From Streptococcus porci DSM 23759 (GTDB lineage: Bacteria > Bacillota > Bacilli > Lactobacillales > Streptococcaceae): 64,000 bases of DNA. The notes under the pieces were generated by a model. That model did not search any database. It was not told the origin of the DNA and worked only from the letters and a program-made list of their open reading frames with translations. Positions 55,512 through 64,000 of the stretch are shown one piece after another (position 1 is the stretch's first letter; each line of letters opens with the position of its first letter). Position numbers and translations under genes: made by a program. The DNA lies in NCBI RefSeq assembly GCF_000423765.1, contig NZ_KE384089.1, forward strand, positions 73,729 through 137,728, given 5' to 3'.

Positions 55512-58196
55512 ATGTCTAAAGAACAAAAACGTCAGGCGTATTTTACGCAGACGGAAGATGCTGTGCTTTCAGCCTTGCAGACATCTAAAAAGGGTTTGTC
55601 AAGCGAAGAAGCAGCAAATCGCTTGAGCCAGTATGGCCACAATGAGCTTGATGAGGGTGAGAAACGCACCATCTGGCAGAAATTTCTGGACCAATTCAAG
55701 GATTTGATGATTATCATCTTGCTAGCCGCTGCTGTCCTTTCTGTAATCACAGAAGGAACAGAAGGAATGACTGACGCCATTATTATTCTTTTGGTTGTTG
55801 TCCTAAATGCTGGTTTTGGGGTTTATCAAGAGGGTAAGGCTGAAGCTGCTATTGATGCTCTCAAATCCATGTCCAGTCCTGTCGCACGTGTTCGCCGTGA
55901 TGGCCATGTTAAGGAAGTTGATTCAAAAGAGTTGGTTCCAGGTGACGTTGTTATGCTTGAAGCAGGTGACGTTGTCCCTGCAGATATGCGCCTTTTAGAG
56001 GCTGCGTCTCTTAAAATCGAGGAAGCTGCATTGACAGGAGAATCTGTTCCTGTTGAAAAAAATCTTGATGTAACCCTCAAAGAAGATGCAGGTCTTGGTG
56101 ACCGTGTTAATATGGGGTATCAAAACTCAAATGTTACTTATGGCCGTGGTATAGGGGTTGTTACCAATACGGGTATGTACACAGAAGTAGGTCATATTGC
56201 CAGCATGCTGGCAAACGCAGAAGAAACGGATACGCCACTCAAGCAAAACCTGCATCACTTGTCTAAGATTTTGACTTATGCCGTTCTTGTCATTGCAGCA
56301 ATTACCTTTGTGGTTTCTGTTTTCGTTCGTAAGGAAGCTCCGCTTGCAGCCCTTATGACAGCAGTTGCCCTTGCTGTAGCAGCTATTCCAGAAGGGTTGC
56401 CTGCGGTTGTTACCATCGTTTTATCCATGGGAACACAGGTTCTTGCCAAACGCAATTCCATCATTCGTCAGCTTCCAGCTGTTGAGACACTTGGTTCTAC
56501 AGAAATTATTGCCTCAGACAAGACAGGTACCTTGACTATGAACCAAATGACCGTTGAAAAAGTTTACTACAACGGACAAGTTTTTGATGCGACAGATGAC
56601 ATTGCTAAAGATAACATGACTCTTCGTGTCATGAACTTTGCTAACGATACCAAAGTTGACCAAAATGGCAAACTGATTGGTGATCCAACAGAGACAGCAC
56701 TGGTACAGTTTGGTTTTGACCATACTTTTGATGTTCGTGAAGCTCTTAAAGCTGAGCCTCGTGTGGCTGAATTGCCATTTGACTCAGAGCGTAAGCTTAT
56801 GTCAACCATTCATAAGATGGCTGATAATCAATTTTTGGTAGCTGTAAAAGGTGCCCCAGACCAATTGCTTAAACGTGTGACTCAAATCGAGGAGAACGGT
56901 ACAATCCGTCCTATTACTGACGCGGATAAAGCAGCAATCCTCGCAACTAATAAATCTTTGGCTAAAGAAGCTCTTCGTGTCCTCATGATGGCTTATAAGT
57001 ATGAGACAAGCGTTCCAACGCTTGAAACAGAGGTTGTTGAAAATAATCTTATTTTTGCTGGTTTGGTTGGTATGATTGACCCAGAACGTCCAGAAGCAGC
57101 GCAAGCAGTTCAAGTGGCTAAAGAGGCTGGTATCCGTCCAATCATGATTACAGGGGACCACCAAGATACAGCGGAAGCTATTGCCAAACGTCTTGGGATC
57201 ATCGACCCTAACGATACGGAAGACCATGTTTTCACGGGTGCTGAACTTAATGAATTGTCTGATGAAGAATTCCAAAAAGTCTTCAAACAATACTCGGTTT
57301 ATGCCCGCGTTTCTCCAGAGCATAAGGTTCGTATTGTAAAAGCTTGGCAAAATGAAGGTAAAGTGGTTGCCATGACTGGTGACGGTGTCAACGATGCCCC
57401 ATCTCTGAAAACAGCTGACATTGGTATTGGTATGGGTATCACAGGTACAGAAGTTTCTAAAGGGGCTTCTGACATGGTTCTCGCTGACGACAACTTTGCG
57501 ACTATTATCGTTGCCGTTGAAGAAGGGCGTAAGGTCTTCTCAAACATTCAAAAGACTGTTCAATATTTGCTTTCAGCCAACATTGCGGAAGTTCTCACCA
57601 TCTTCCTTGCTACCTTGTTTGGTTGGGATGTGTTAGAGCCAGTTCATCTTCTTTGGATTAACTTGGTAACAGATACTCTTCCAGCGATTGCTCTTGGTAT
57701 GGAACCTGCTGAGCCTGGTGTTATGACCCACAAACCTCGTGGACGTAATTCAAGCTTCTTCTCAGGTGGTGTCTTGGGAGCTGTTGCTTACCAAGGACTC
57801 ATGCAAGGTGCTTTGGTCTTGGGTGTTTATGGCTATGCCATCTTCAATCCAGTCCACCTTGGAGATAAAGCCATTCACGCTGATGCACTAACTATGGCTT
57901 ACGCAACGCTTGGATTGATCCAGCTGGTACACGCCTTTAATGTTAAATCTGTTTATCAATCTATCTTTACAGTTGGTCCATTCAAAAATAAAACTTTTAA
58001 CTGGGCAATAGTTGGCTCCCTTATCCTATTGGTTGCAACGTTGACCATCCCATTCTTGGAAAAAATCTTCCACGTGTCCCACCTTGACTGGCACCAATGG
58101 ATTGTGGTTCTTATCGGTTCATTCTTAGCTCTTGTTATTGTAGAAGTTGTAAAAGCAGTGCAACGTGCGCTTGGACAAGATAAAAATGCAATCTAA
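55512..58196 (+). CDS. mgtA: Cation-translocating P-type ATPase (Ca2+/Mn2+ exporter type)
   Basis: 894 aa. N-terminal cation-ATPase domain, PEGLPAVVTIVLSMG in M4, phosphorylation site SDKTGTLTMNQ, nucleotide-binding KGAPDQLL and TGDGVNDAPSL. The IPEGLPA signature is that of SERCA-like (PacL) pumps. Named mgtA in streptococci but a Mn2+ and Ca2+ exporter. The start ATG 55512 (MSKEQKRQAYF) has GGGAGGAG upstream; the frame opening at 55437 is inside the riboswitch and is wrong. Under a Mn riboswitch, so it is likely Mn efflux. Confidence 0.94.
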   Translation: MSKEQKRQAYFTQTEDAVLSALQTSKKGLSSEEAANRLSQYGHNELDEGEKRTIWQKFLDQFKDLMIIILLAAAVLSVITEGTEGMTDAIIILLVVVLNAGFGVYQEGKAEAAIDALKSMSSPVARVRRDGHVKEVDSKELVPGDVVMLEAGDVVPADMRLLEAASLKIEEAALTGESVPVEKNLDVTLKEDAGLGDRVNMGYQNSNVTYGRGIGVVTNTGMYTEVGHIASMLANAEETDTPLKQNLHHLSKILTYAVLVIAAITFVVSVFVRKEAPLAALMTAVALAVAAIPEGLPAVVTIVLSMGTQVLAKRNSIIRQLPAVETLGSTEIIASDKTGTLTMNQMTVEKVYYNGQVFDATDDIAKDNMTLRVMNFANDTKVDQNGKLIGDPTETALVQFGFDHTFDVREALKAEPRVAELPFDSERKLMSTIHKMADNQFLVAVKGAPDQLLKRVTQIEENGTIRPITDADKAAILATNKSLAKEALRVLMMAYKYETSVPTLETEVVENNLIFAGLVGMIDPERPEAAQAVQVAKEAGIRPIMITGDHQDTAEAIAKRLGIIDPNDTEDHVFTGAELNELSDEEFQKVFKQYSVYARVSPEHKVRIVKAWQNEGKVVAMTGDGVNDAPSLKTADIGIGMGITGTEVSKGASDMVLADDNFATIIVAVEEGRKVFSNIQKTVQYLLSANIAEVLTIFLATLFGWDVLEPVHLLWINLVTDTLPAIALGMEPAEPGVMTHKPRGRNSSFFSGGVLGAVAYQGLMQGALVLGVYGYAIFNPVHLGDKAIHADALTMAYATLGLIQLVHAFNVKSVYQSIFTVGPFKNKTFNWAIVGSLILLVATLTIPFLEKIFHVSHLDWHQWIVVLIGSFLALVIVEVVKAVQRALGQDKNAI

Positions 58197-58231
58197 ATTT
58201 AAAAGAGAGAGTAAATACTATTGCTCTTAGC

Positions 58232-58262
58232 AAAAATCAGCTCCACATGGGGCTGATTTTTT
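58232..58262. terminator. Bidirectional terminator
   Basis: AAAATCAGCTCC/GGGGCTGATTTT with a short loop, serving the ATPase gene and the converging metallophosphoesterase gene. Confidence 0.85.
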
Positions 58263-59118
58263 AGATGTCAAATAGTGTTATGGATTTTTCAAATTCCTCT
58301 GCCAAGTGGTTTTTCAGGTGGTCTTGAAAATCAGCTCGTTTTTTAACCAAATGATAGCGTTTAGACAGATTCCAAGTCCCACTTGGGTTGAGATGAGCAT
58401 TTTGGTTGACAAAATCAATGGTCAAATCCCATTCGCGAACGTAACCCAAGGGGCGTGAATGATAGCGGATGCCATCAATGGTTTGACTACCATAGGAGCG
58501 ATGGGCATGGCCAAAGACCACATCTGTGACTTGATATTTTGTAAAGATGTCATGAAATACTTGAGAGCCTAGAAAGGCGTTAAAGGGTTTAAAGATTTCA
58601 TGGGTCATGGTAAAACGACTGTGGGGAACAAAGTGCATGGCGATGATGACGGGTTTTATTTGTTCAGCTAGGAGACTTTCTAGTTGCTGGCTTATTTTCA
58701 CGGTCAGTTCTGGATCAGATAGTGATTGCTTAAGTCGTCTATCAAACCAAAAGCTGTTTTTGAAACGAAGATTTTCAGCTTCGGTTTTATCTGGTGAAAA
58801 GGAGTAGTCATACCAGCCGTGGAAGGCTAGAAAGACCTTATCACCTAAGTCATGGATTTGAAAGTCCAAGGCTTTGATGGTTTTTTCTGTTAAATCAAGC
58901 ATATCGTGATTTCCAAGGTTATAGGTTATCTTGAAATGCTCTGCCATTTTTTCAAAAAAAGGAAGGGAGCTCTCATAGTAGTGATTAGAAATATCTCCAG
59001 CCATGTGTAGCCAGTCAACATCTTTCTGCTTGAGGGTGCTAATGAGTGTGGCTGTTTCAAAATCACCAAAGTTGTTGAGGTCAATATGAAGGTCGCTCAT
59101 GATTGCAAGTTTAGTCAT
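58261..59118 (-). CDS. Metallophosphoesterase
   Basis: 285 aa, calcineurin-like fold. Metal motifs: MSDLHIDL (start of the mature domain), MAGDISNHY, YNLGNHDMLD, IAMHFVPHS, and FGHAHRSYG. The substrate is unknown. The start ATG 59118 (MTKLAIMSDLHID) is six bases after a TACAAT box on the minus strand, so the mRNA is predicted to be leaderless; the longer frame from 59136 would begin upstream of that start site. No SD. Confidence 0.82.
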   Translation of the reverse strand: MTKLAIMSDLHIDLNNFGDFETATLISTLKQKDVDWLHMAGDISNHYYESSLPFFEKMAEHFKITYNLGNHDMLDLTEKTIKALDFQIHDLGDKVFLAFHGWYDYSFSPDKTEAENLRFKNSFWFDRRLKQSLSDPELTVKISQQLESLLAEQIKPVIIAMHFVPHSRFTMTHEIFKPFNAFLGSQVFHDIFTKYQVTDVVFGHAHRSYGSQTIDGIRYHSRPLGYVREWDLTIDFVNQNAHLNPSGTWNLSKRYHLVKKRADFQDHLKNHLAEEFEKSITLFDI

Positions 59119-59124
59119 AGAAAA

Positions 59125-59133
59125 ATTGTAGCA
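59125..59133 (-). promoter_or_regulatory. Extended -10 promoter of the metallophosphoesterase gene
   Basis: On the minus strand TGC-TACAAT; six bases separate it from the ATG. No -35 of note. Confidence 0.55.
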
Positions 59134-59175
59134 CAAATGATGAGAAGAGGCTGAGCAAAAAGTCCTAAAATTGTT

Positions 59176-59222
59176 AAAAGGCTTAAAATCAAGGATGTAG
59201 TAGCCTTAATTTTAAGCCTTTT
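59176..59222 (-). terminator. Terminator of pepQ
   Basis: Perfect 14-bp inverted repeat AAAAGGCTTAAAAT (59176-59189) and its complement (59209-59222) with a 19-base loop. On the minus strand it lies after the pepQ stop. Confidence 0.8.
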
Positions 59223-59279
59223 CAAGATTAATTTATGATGTTGAAAAGATGAGGATCATTTTTCCTTCTCTTTAGAAAA

Positions 59280-60359
59280 TTAGAAGTAAAGCAATTCTTT
59301 TGGCGTCTTGGTAAAGACTTCAAATCCCGTTTTCGTTACGTAACCACAGTCTTCAATGCGGACACCGACTTTTCCAGGGATATAGATACCAGGTTCAACA
59401 GAGAAGCACATGCCTTCTTGAATTTCCATATCATTTCCTGCCATGATGGATGGAAATTCATGTACATCCATGCCGAGACCGTGTCCTAAACGGTGGTTGA
59501 AGTACTCTCCGTATCCAGCTTTTTCAATCACCTTTCGAGCAGCAGCATCAACTTCAGATGCAGTCACACCGGGCTTGATAAAGTCTTGGGCTGTTAGCTG
59601 AGCTTCAAGGCAAATGTTGTAGATGTCTGTTTTGAATTGATCGGGTTTTCCAACCGCCACAGTGCGGGTCATATCAGAAGTATATCCTAGAGTTTCCACG
59701 CCCAGGTCAAACAAGAGAAGAGCATTATTTTCAATCTTGTTTGTTCCAGGAATCCCGTGAGGGTTTGCGGCATTATTGCCTGTCAAGACCATGGTATCAA
59801 AGCTCATTTTGTTAATGCCCTGCTTTTTCATTTCAAACTCAATCTGGGCGATGATGTCAGTCTCGGTCACATCAAGTGAAATGTTATCAAAACCGACTTG
59901 AACAGCCATGTCAGCATATTTACCAGCCACCAACATTTTGTCAATCTCATCAGCTGATTTAATCAGACGCATCTGCTGGAGAGCGGGTGTCAGGTTGACA
60001 AAATCACCAGAAAAGACCGTTTGCAGTCCTTTATACTTAGAAACATTGAGGTTGTCGAATTCGACAGCGACTTGTGGGTAGTCTGTTTTCGGTAGCACGG
60101 CTTTGATTTTCTCCCAAGGATTTTCAGAATCTTGATAACCTACAACTGGGAAATCGACGGTAAGCTCTGCCCTTGCCACATCAAGTGCTGGAAGAAAGAG
60201 AAGGGGGCTCTTATCAGCAAAAACAAAGAGGTACATGTGACGTTCGTGGGGATCGGCTAAGTAACCCGTCAGGTAATTGATGGAAACAGGATCAGACAAA
60301 ACTGCAGCGTAAACCTGTTCTTGCTCAAGAGTTTTAGTTAGTTGGCTAATTTTTGACAT
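59280..60359 (-). CDS. pepQ: Xaa-Pro dipeptidase (M24)
   Basis: 359 aa, Mn-dependent prolidase cutting X-Pro dipeptides. Creatinase-like N-domain then a pita-bread domain whose metal ligands are the Asp pair in LFDLGVETLGYTSDMTR, His in HRLGHGLGMDVHE, Glu in CFSVEPGIYIP and Glu in VRIEDCGYVT. AAGGAG precedes the ATG (60359). Divergent from ccpA, the standard arrangement in lactic acid bacteria, and probably subject to CcpA. Confidence 0.95.
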   Translation of the reverse strand: MSKISQLTKTLEQEQVYAAVLSDPVSINYLTGYLADPHERHMYLFVFADKSPLLFLPALDVARAELTVDFPVVGYQDSENPWEKIKAVLPKTDYPQVAVEFDNLNVSKYKGLQTVFSGDFVNLTPALQQMRLIKSADEIDKMLVAGKYADMAVQVGFDNISLDVTETDIIAQIEFEMKKQGINKMSFDTMVLTGNNAANPHGIPGTNKIENNALLLFDLGVETLGYTSDMTRTVAVGKPDQFKTDIYNICLEAQLTAQDFIKPGVTASEVDAAARKVIEKAGYGEYFNHRLGHGLGMDVHEFPSIMAGNDMEIQEGMCFSVEPGIYIPGKVGVRIEDCGYVTKTGFEVFTKTPKELLYF

Positions 60360-60511
60360 GAAATTCTCCTTTTGTTTGGATTGACTTTAAGCCAAGTCCA
60401 GGTAATCTACATCTATTCTAGGACAAAATGGCAAAAATGCAAGTTTTTTCTGAAAGAAATCTAAAACTACAAGATTTTGTCGTATTTTTTGGAAATTTTG
60501 AAAGATATCAC

Positions 60512-60540
60512 TTGAAAGTGTTTACAAAAGGTGATAAAAT
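60512..60540 (+). promoter_or_regulatory. ccpA promoter with cre-like site
   Basis: TTGAAA (60512-60517), 17-base spacer, TAAAAT (60535-60540). TGAAAGTGTTTACA (60513-60526) over the -35 fits the catabolite-responsive element with one mismatch, suggesting CcpA acts on its own promoter and on pepQ. A second palindrome, TGAAAA-cgata-TTTTCA (60545-60561), follows in the leader. Confidence 0.7.
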
Positions 60541-60580
60541 ATGATGAAAACGATATTTTCACATAGAAAGGAAATTCAAT

Positions 60581-61582
60581 ATGAGTACAGATGATACAAT
60601 TACGATTTATGACGTTGCCCGTGAAGCTGGTGTTTCTATGGCTACGGTCAGTCGTGTTGTTAATGGAAATAAAAATGTCAAAGAAAACACTCGTCAGAAA
60701 GTCTTGGAAGTTATTGACCGCTTGGATTACCGTCCAAATGCTGTGGCTCGTGGCCTGGCTAGCAAGAAGACAACGACAGTTGGAGTTGTTTTACCAAATC
60801 TAGCAAATAGCTACTTTTCCATTCTTGCTAAAGGGATTGATGATATCGCGGCCATGTATAAGTACAATATCGTCCTTGCTTCAAGTGATGAAGATGATGA
60901 AAAAGAAGTTGCAGTGGTCAACACCCTCTTTGCTAAGCAAGTTGATGGGATTATCTTCATGGGGAACCACCTGACGGATAAGATTCGCGCTGAGTTTTCT
61001 CGTTCCCGCACACCAGTTGTTCTAGCTGGTACGGTTGATTTGGAACACCAACTACCAAGTGTAAACATTGATCATAGCGCAGCTGTTGCTGATGGCATCA
61101 AGTTACTAGCTACTAGACATAAGCGTATTGCTTTCATTTCAGGACCACTTATCGATGATATCAACGGTAAGGTGCGTCTAGTTGGTTATCAGCAAGGTCT
61201 TGCAGCAAATGGTTTAGAATTTGACGAAGGTCTCGTGTTTGAAGCTAACTATAAATATAAAGAAGGCTTCGCCCTTGCTCAACGTGTCCTAAATGCCGGT
61301 GCGACCGCAGCAGTTGTTGCTGAAGACGAATTGGCAGCTGGGCTTTTAAATGGACTCTTTGAAGCTGGTCAGTCAGTGCCAGAGGATTTTGAAATCATTA
61401 CCAGCAACGATTCGCCAATTGTGAATTACACACGCCCAAACTTGACTTCTGTTAGTCAACCAATTTATGACTTGGGAGCAGTTGCTATGCGTATGTTAAC
61501 CAAAATCATGAACAAAGAAGAACTGAGTCAAAAAGAAATCGTCCTCAAACACGGTATCAAAGAACGTGGGACAACTAAATAA
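60581..61582 (+). CDS. ccpA: Catabolite control protein A
   Basis: 333 aa LacI/GalR-family regulator. HTH at residues 6-25 (TIYDVAREAGVSMATVSRVV), hinge and dimerising sugar-binding-like domain that binds HPr-Ser-P. DNA-contact helix LDYRPNAVARGLASKKT. Master regulator of carbon use in streptococci. ATG with AGAAAGGA upstream; terminator after. Confidence 0.96.
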   Translation: MSTDDTITIYDVAREAGVSMATVSRVVNGNKNVKENTRQKVLEVIDRLDYRPNAVARGLASKKTTTVGVVLPNLANSYFSILAKGIDDIAAMYKYNIVLASSDEDDEKEVAVVNTLFAKQVDGIIFMGNHLTDKIRAEFSRSRTPVVLAGTVDLEHQLPSVNIDHSAAVADGIKLLATRHKRIAFISGPLIDDINGKVRLVGYQQGLAANGLEFDEGLVFEANYKYKEGFALAQRVLNAGATAAVVAEDELAAGLLNGLFEAGQSVPEDFEIITSNDSPIVNYTRPNLTSVSQPIYDLGAVAMRMLTKIMNKEELSQKEIVLKHGIKERGTTK

Positions 61583-61589
61583 GCTTAAT

Positions 61590-61610
61590 AAGCCTAGAAA
61601 TAGGCTTTTT
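61590..61610 (+). terminator. Terminator of ccpA
   Basis: AAGCCTA/TAGGCTT with a gaaa loop, then T. Confidence 0.88.
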
Positions 61611-61646
61611 ATTGATTGCTAAGACCTCTCCAAGTTTGGGTGGTGT

Positions 61647-61675
61647 TTTACTTTTATCTTAAAAAAAGCTATAAT
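61647..61675 (+). promoter_or_regulatory. Promoter of the glycolipid synthesis genes, predicting a leaderless mRNA
   Basis: TTTACT (61647-61652), 17-base spacer, TATAAT (61670-61675), then seven bases to the ATG at 61683. Confidence 0.7.
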
Positions 61676-61682
61676 TAAGGTT

Positions 61683-62720
61683 ATGAATGAAAAGTTATTA
61701 CGTGTTAATATGTTGAGCTCCAGCGAGAAAGTTGCCGGACAAGGTGTCTCTGGAGCTTATCGCGAATTGATGCGTCTGCTACAGAGAGATGCCAAAGATC
61801 AGCTTATGATTACGGAAAATCGATTAGTTCGAGCTGATATTACCCACTATCATACTATTGACCCGCTTTTTTATCTCTCTACCTTTTTCAAAAAAAGGGT
61901 AGGGCGACGTGTAGGGTACGTTCATTTTCTGCCTGACACCTTGGAGGGCAGCCTTAGAATGCCAAGCCTTTTTCAAAAAATTTTGGGAAAATATGTCACC
62001 TCTTTTTATAATCGTATGGACCACTTGGTGGTAGTTAATCCAAGTTTTATTGATGATTTGGTTGCCTTTGGCATCGCGCGTGACAAAATTACCTATATTC
62101 CTAATTTTGTCAATAAGGAGAAGTGGTATCCTTCCTCTGAGGAAAAAAGGCAGAGCATACGAAGCGAATTGGGTTTAAATGATGATGATTTTGTTGTTTT
62201 AGGTGCTGGTCAGGTACAAAAACGTAAAGGTATTGACGATTTTGTAAGGTTGGCAGAAGAATTACCTCATATTAAATTCATTTGGGCAGGTGGTTTTTCA
62301 TTTGGTGGGATTACAGATGGTTATGATCATTACAAGAAGATTATGGATAATCCCCCAGCTAATCTTACCTTCACTGGAATCGTTGAAGCCGATCGAATGC
62401 GCGAGTTATATGCGTCGACAGATTTGTTTTTACTGCCAAGTTTTAATGAACTGTTTCCAATGACTATCTTAGAAGCGGCTTCTTGTGGGGCACCGATTAT
62501 GTTGCGTGATTTGGAACTTTACAAAGTTATCTTAGAGGGAGACTATCAGCCAGCTACTGATAGGACAGCTATGAAAAAAGCTATTGAGCACTTGTCTCAA
62601 GATAGCACCGCTTTGTCCCAATTAAAAGAAAAGTCTGGACACATTTCAGTTCAGTATTCACAAGAGAGACTCCTGCAAGTATGGATTGATTTTTACAGAG
62701 AGCAGGCTAAATTGAGGTAG
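61683..62720 (+). CDS. lafB: Glycolipid glycosyltransferase (CpoA/LafB type)
   Basis: 345 aa, GT4 family. Adds a second hexose to glucosyl-diacylglycerol, giving the anchor of lipoteichoic acid and a main membrane glycolipid; pneumococcal CpoA is the closest protein I recognise (VNMLSSSEKVAGQGVSGAYREL, VGAGQVQKRKG-like segment, ELFPMTILEAASCGAPIMLRD). The donor-site Glu-x7-Glu motif is in ELFPMTILE. A likely leaderless mRNA, no SD. Followed by its partner glycosyltransferase. Confidence 0.87.
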   Translation: MNEKLLRVNMLSSSEKVAGQGVSGAYRELMRLLQRDAKDQLMITENRLVRADITHYHTIDPLFYLSTFFKKRVGRRVGYVHFLPDTLEGSLRMPSLFQKILGKYVTSFYNRMDHLVVVNPSFIDDLVAFGIARDKITYIPNFVNKEKWYPSSEEKRQSIRSELGLNDDDFVVLGAGQVQKRKGIDDFVRLAEELPHIKFIWAGGFSFGGITDGYDHYKKIMDNPPANLTFTGIVEADRMRELYASTDLFLLPSFNELFPMTILEAASCGAPIMLRDLELYKVILEGDYQPATDRTAMKKAIEHLSQDSTALSQLKEKSGHISVQYSQERLLQVWIDFYREQAKLR

Positions 62721-62735
62721 AATAAGGAGAAGTAA

Positions 62736-64000
62736 ATGCGGATAGGTTTGTTTACAGACACATATTTGCCACAGGTTTCAGGTGTGGCAACCAGTATTAG
62801 GACGCTCAAAAAAGAGTTGGAAAAGTCTGGACATGAGGTCTATGTTTTTACCACCACAGATAAAAATGTCAAACGCTATGAGGATCCGACCATTATTCGA
62901 CTTCCCAGTGTTCCGTTTATTTCCTTTACAGATCGTCGTATTGCTTATCGTGGTATTATGACCTCTCTCAAAATTGCTAAGAGCTACAAGTTGGATATCA
63001 TCCACACACAGACGGAATTTAGTCTGGGGCTTTTAGGAAAAATCATCGGCAGGGCGCTTAAGATTCCAGTTGTGCACACCTATCATACCCAGTACGAGGA
63101 CTACGTGGGCTACATTGCTAATGGCAAACTTATACGTCCAGGTATGGTCAAATATATTGTGCGTGGCTACCTCAATGATCTTGACGGTGTCATTTGTCCT
63201 AGTCGAATTGTACTTGATCTGTTAGACGATTATGCGGTGAAAATTCCTAAGCGGATTATTCCAACGGGTATTGATTTAGAGCGCTTTGTCCGTGACGATA
63301 TTAAAGAGGAAGAGTGGCTGGCACTGAGAGACAGGTTGGGAATTTCTAGGAACGAGACCATGTTACTCAGTGTTTCACGAATTTCCTCTGAGAAAAATAT
63401 CCAAGCTGTTCTTGACAGTCTGCCAGAAGTCTTGCGTGAAAATGACCGCATAAAGCTAGTCATCGTTGGTGACGGTCCTTATCTGGATACTTTAAAAGAA
63501 CAAGCTAAGCAATTGCAAATCACGGATAATCTTATATTCACAGGTATGGTCAGTCCCGATGAAGTCGCTCTCTACTATAAGGCATGTGATTTCTTTATCT
63601 CAGCTTCAACTAGCGAGACGCAAGGTTTGACTTACTTGGAAAGTTTGGCTAGCGGACGCCCTATTATTGCCCATGGGAATCCTTACCTTGATGATTTGAT
63701 TGAAGATAAGGCTTTTGGAACGCTTTACTACTATCCTTCAGACTTAGCGTCAGCTATTTTAGACGCTATTATAAGCACTCCCCAAATGACGAGTGAGCAG
63801 TTAGAGGAAAAACGCTGTGCTATTTCTGCTGAACATTTTGGCAAGACTGTTTATCAGTTTTATCTAGATGTCATCATCTCCAAAAGCACACAGACCACCA
63901 GAAAACGTGAAAAACTATCTCTGACAGTTGATAAAAATGATGGCGAACCAAAGTTGACCATTGAGACAGAAAGTCGTATTTTTCCTCAACGCTTAGCTAA
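62736..64000 (+). CDS. lafA: 1,2-diacylglycerol 3-glucosyltransferase (LafA type), 3' truncated
   Basis: ATG 62736 with AAGGAGA upstream, open to the window end (421 codons visible, about 440 expected). GT4 enzyme: MRIGLFTDTYLPQVSGVATSIRTLKKELE, HTQTEFSLGLLGK, IPTGIDLERF, VSRISSEKN, VGDGPYLD and SETQGLTYLESLASGRPIIA. Makes the first sugar of the glycolipid, so the two genes form one pathway. The frame is not closed inside the window. Confidence 0.88.
   Translation, partial: MRIGLFTDTYLPQVSGVATSIRTLKKELEKSGHEVYVFTTTDKNVKRYEDPTIIRLPSVPFISFTDRRIAYRGIMTSLKIAKSYKLDIIHTQTEFSLGLLGKIIGRALKIPVVHTYHTQYEDYVGYIANGKLIRPGMVKYIVRGYLNDLDGVICPSRIVLDLLDDYAVKIPKRIIPTGIDLERFVRDDIKEEEWLALRDRLGISRNETMLLSVSRISSEKNIQAVLDSLPEVLRENDRIKLVIVGDGPYLDTLKEQAKQLQITDNLIFTGMVSPDEVALYYKACDFFISASTSETQGLTYLESLASGRPIIAHGNPYLDDLIEDKAFGTLYYYPSDLASAILDAIISTPQMTSEQLEEKRCAISAEHFGKTVYQFYLDVIISKSTQTTRKREKLSLTVDKNDGEPKLTIETESRIFPQRLA

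Overview
The window reads as low-GC Gram-positive chromosome, almost certainly Streptococcus and probably the salivarius group (inference). The basis is protein similarity recognised by eye: stand-alone RNase J2, a pneumococcal-type FtsE/FtsX pair, the divergent pepQ/ccpA pair, the rpiA-deoB-punA-deoD purine salvage cluster, PavA/Fbp-type RqcH, LafA/LafB-type glycolipid glycosyltransferases, and a complete histidine operon behind a T-box. Promoters are mostly extended -10 or TTGnnn-17-TATAAT types, and terminators are short GC hairpins with T tracts. I found no rRNA, tRNA, transposase, prophage or CRISPR array.

Layout. 1-14.2 kb: a 5'-truncated FMN/FAD fumarate-reductase-like protein, ppaC, phoH, a frameshifted nitroreductase, queG, prfB (programmed frameshift), ftsEX, an MBL hydrolase, prfC, a PH-domain protein and a second fumarate-reductase-like flavoprotein that carries a lipoprotein signal. 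14.2-26 kb: cshA, lysA, a MATE exporter and a UPF0154 protein, with two copies of a repeated intergenic element, then a tightly overlapping run murI-rdgB-phosphodiesterase-CBS protein-XerD-like-scpA-small ORF-scpB, followed by rluB-yidD. 26.4-27.8 kb: mnmE on the minus strand. 27.9-38 kb: a PHP histidinol-phosphatase, a His-specific T-box and hisC-Z-G-D-B-H-A-F-I-E, giving all steps of histidine synthesis. Two things interrupt this operon: a folded non-coding insert between hisH and hisA, and a 319-codon foreign-looking gene between hisI and hisE. 38.1-43.3 kb: rpiA-deoB-[EcsC-family gene]-punA-deoD-unknown. 43.4-46.1 kb: a LysR regulator and rqcH on the minus strand. 46.1-48.1 kb: pyrK-pyrDb behind a PyrR attenuator. 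48.1-52.3 kb: a tryptophan locus made of a Trp-codon leader peptide with a transcription attenuator, an orphan trpB and an ABC transporter of the TrpXYZ type. 52.4-64 kb: rnjB, estA, a Mn-riboswitch-controlled P-type ATPase, a metallophosphoesterase, pepQ/ccpA and two glycolipid glycosyltransferases, the last cut by the window edge.

Most noteworthy: (1) the predicted PD-(D/E)XK-like protein embedded in the T-box-controlled his operon, with an EcsC-family gene similarly embedded in the nucleoside operon 3 kb away; (2) the Trp leader peptide and attenuator controlling trpB plus a transporter; (3) a three-stem RNA/MITE-like insert between hisH and hisA; (4) three genes (queG, a metallophosphoesterase, lafB) whose -10 boxes lie 6-7 bases before the ATG, predicting leaderless mRNAs; (5) short ORFs overlapping the SD-less starts of murI and rluB.
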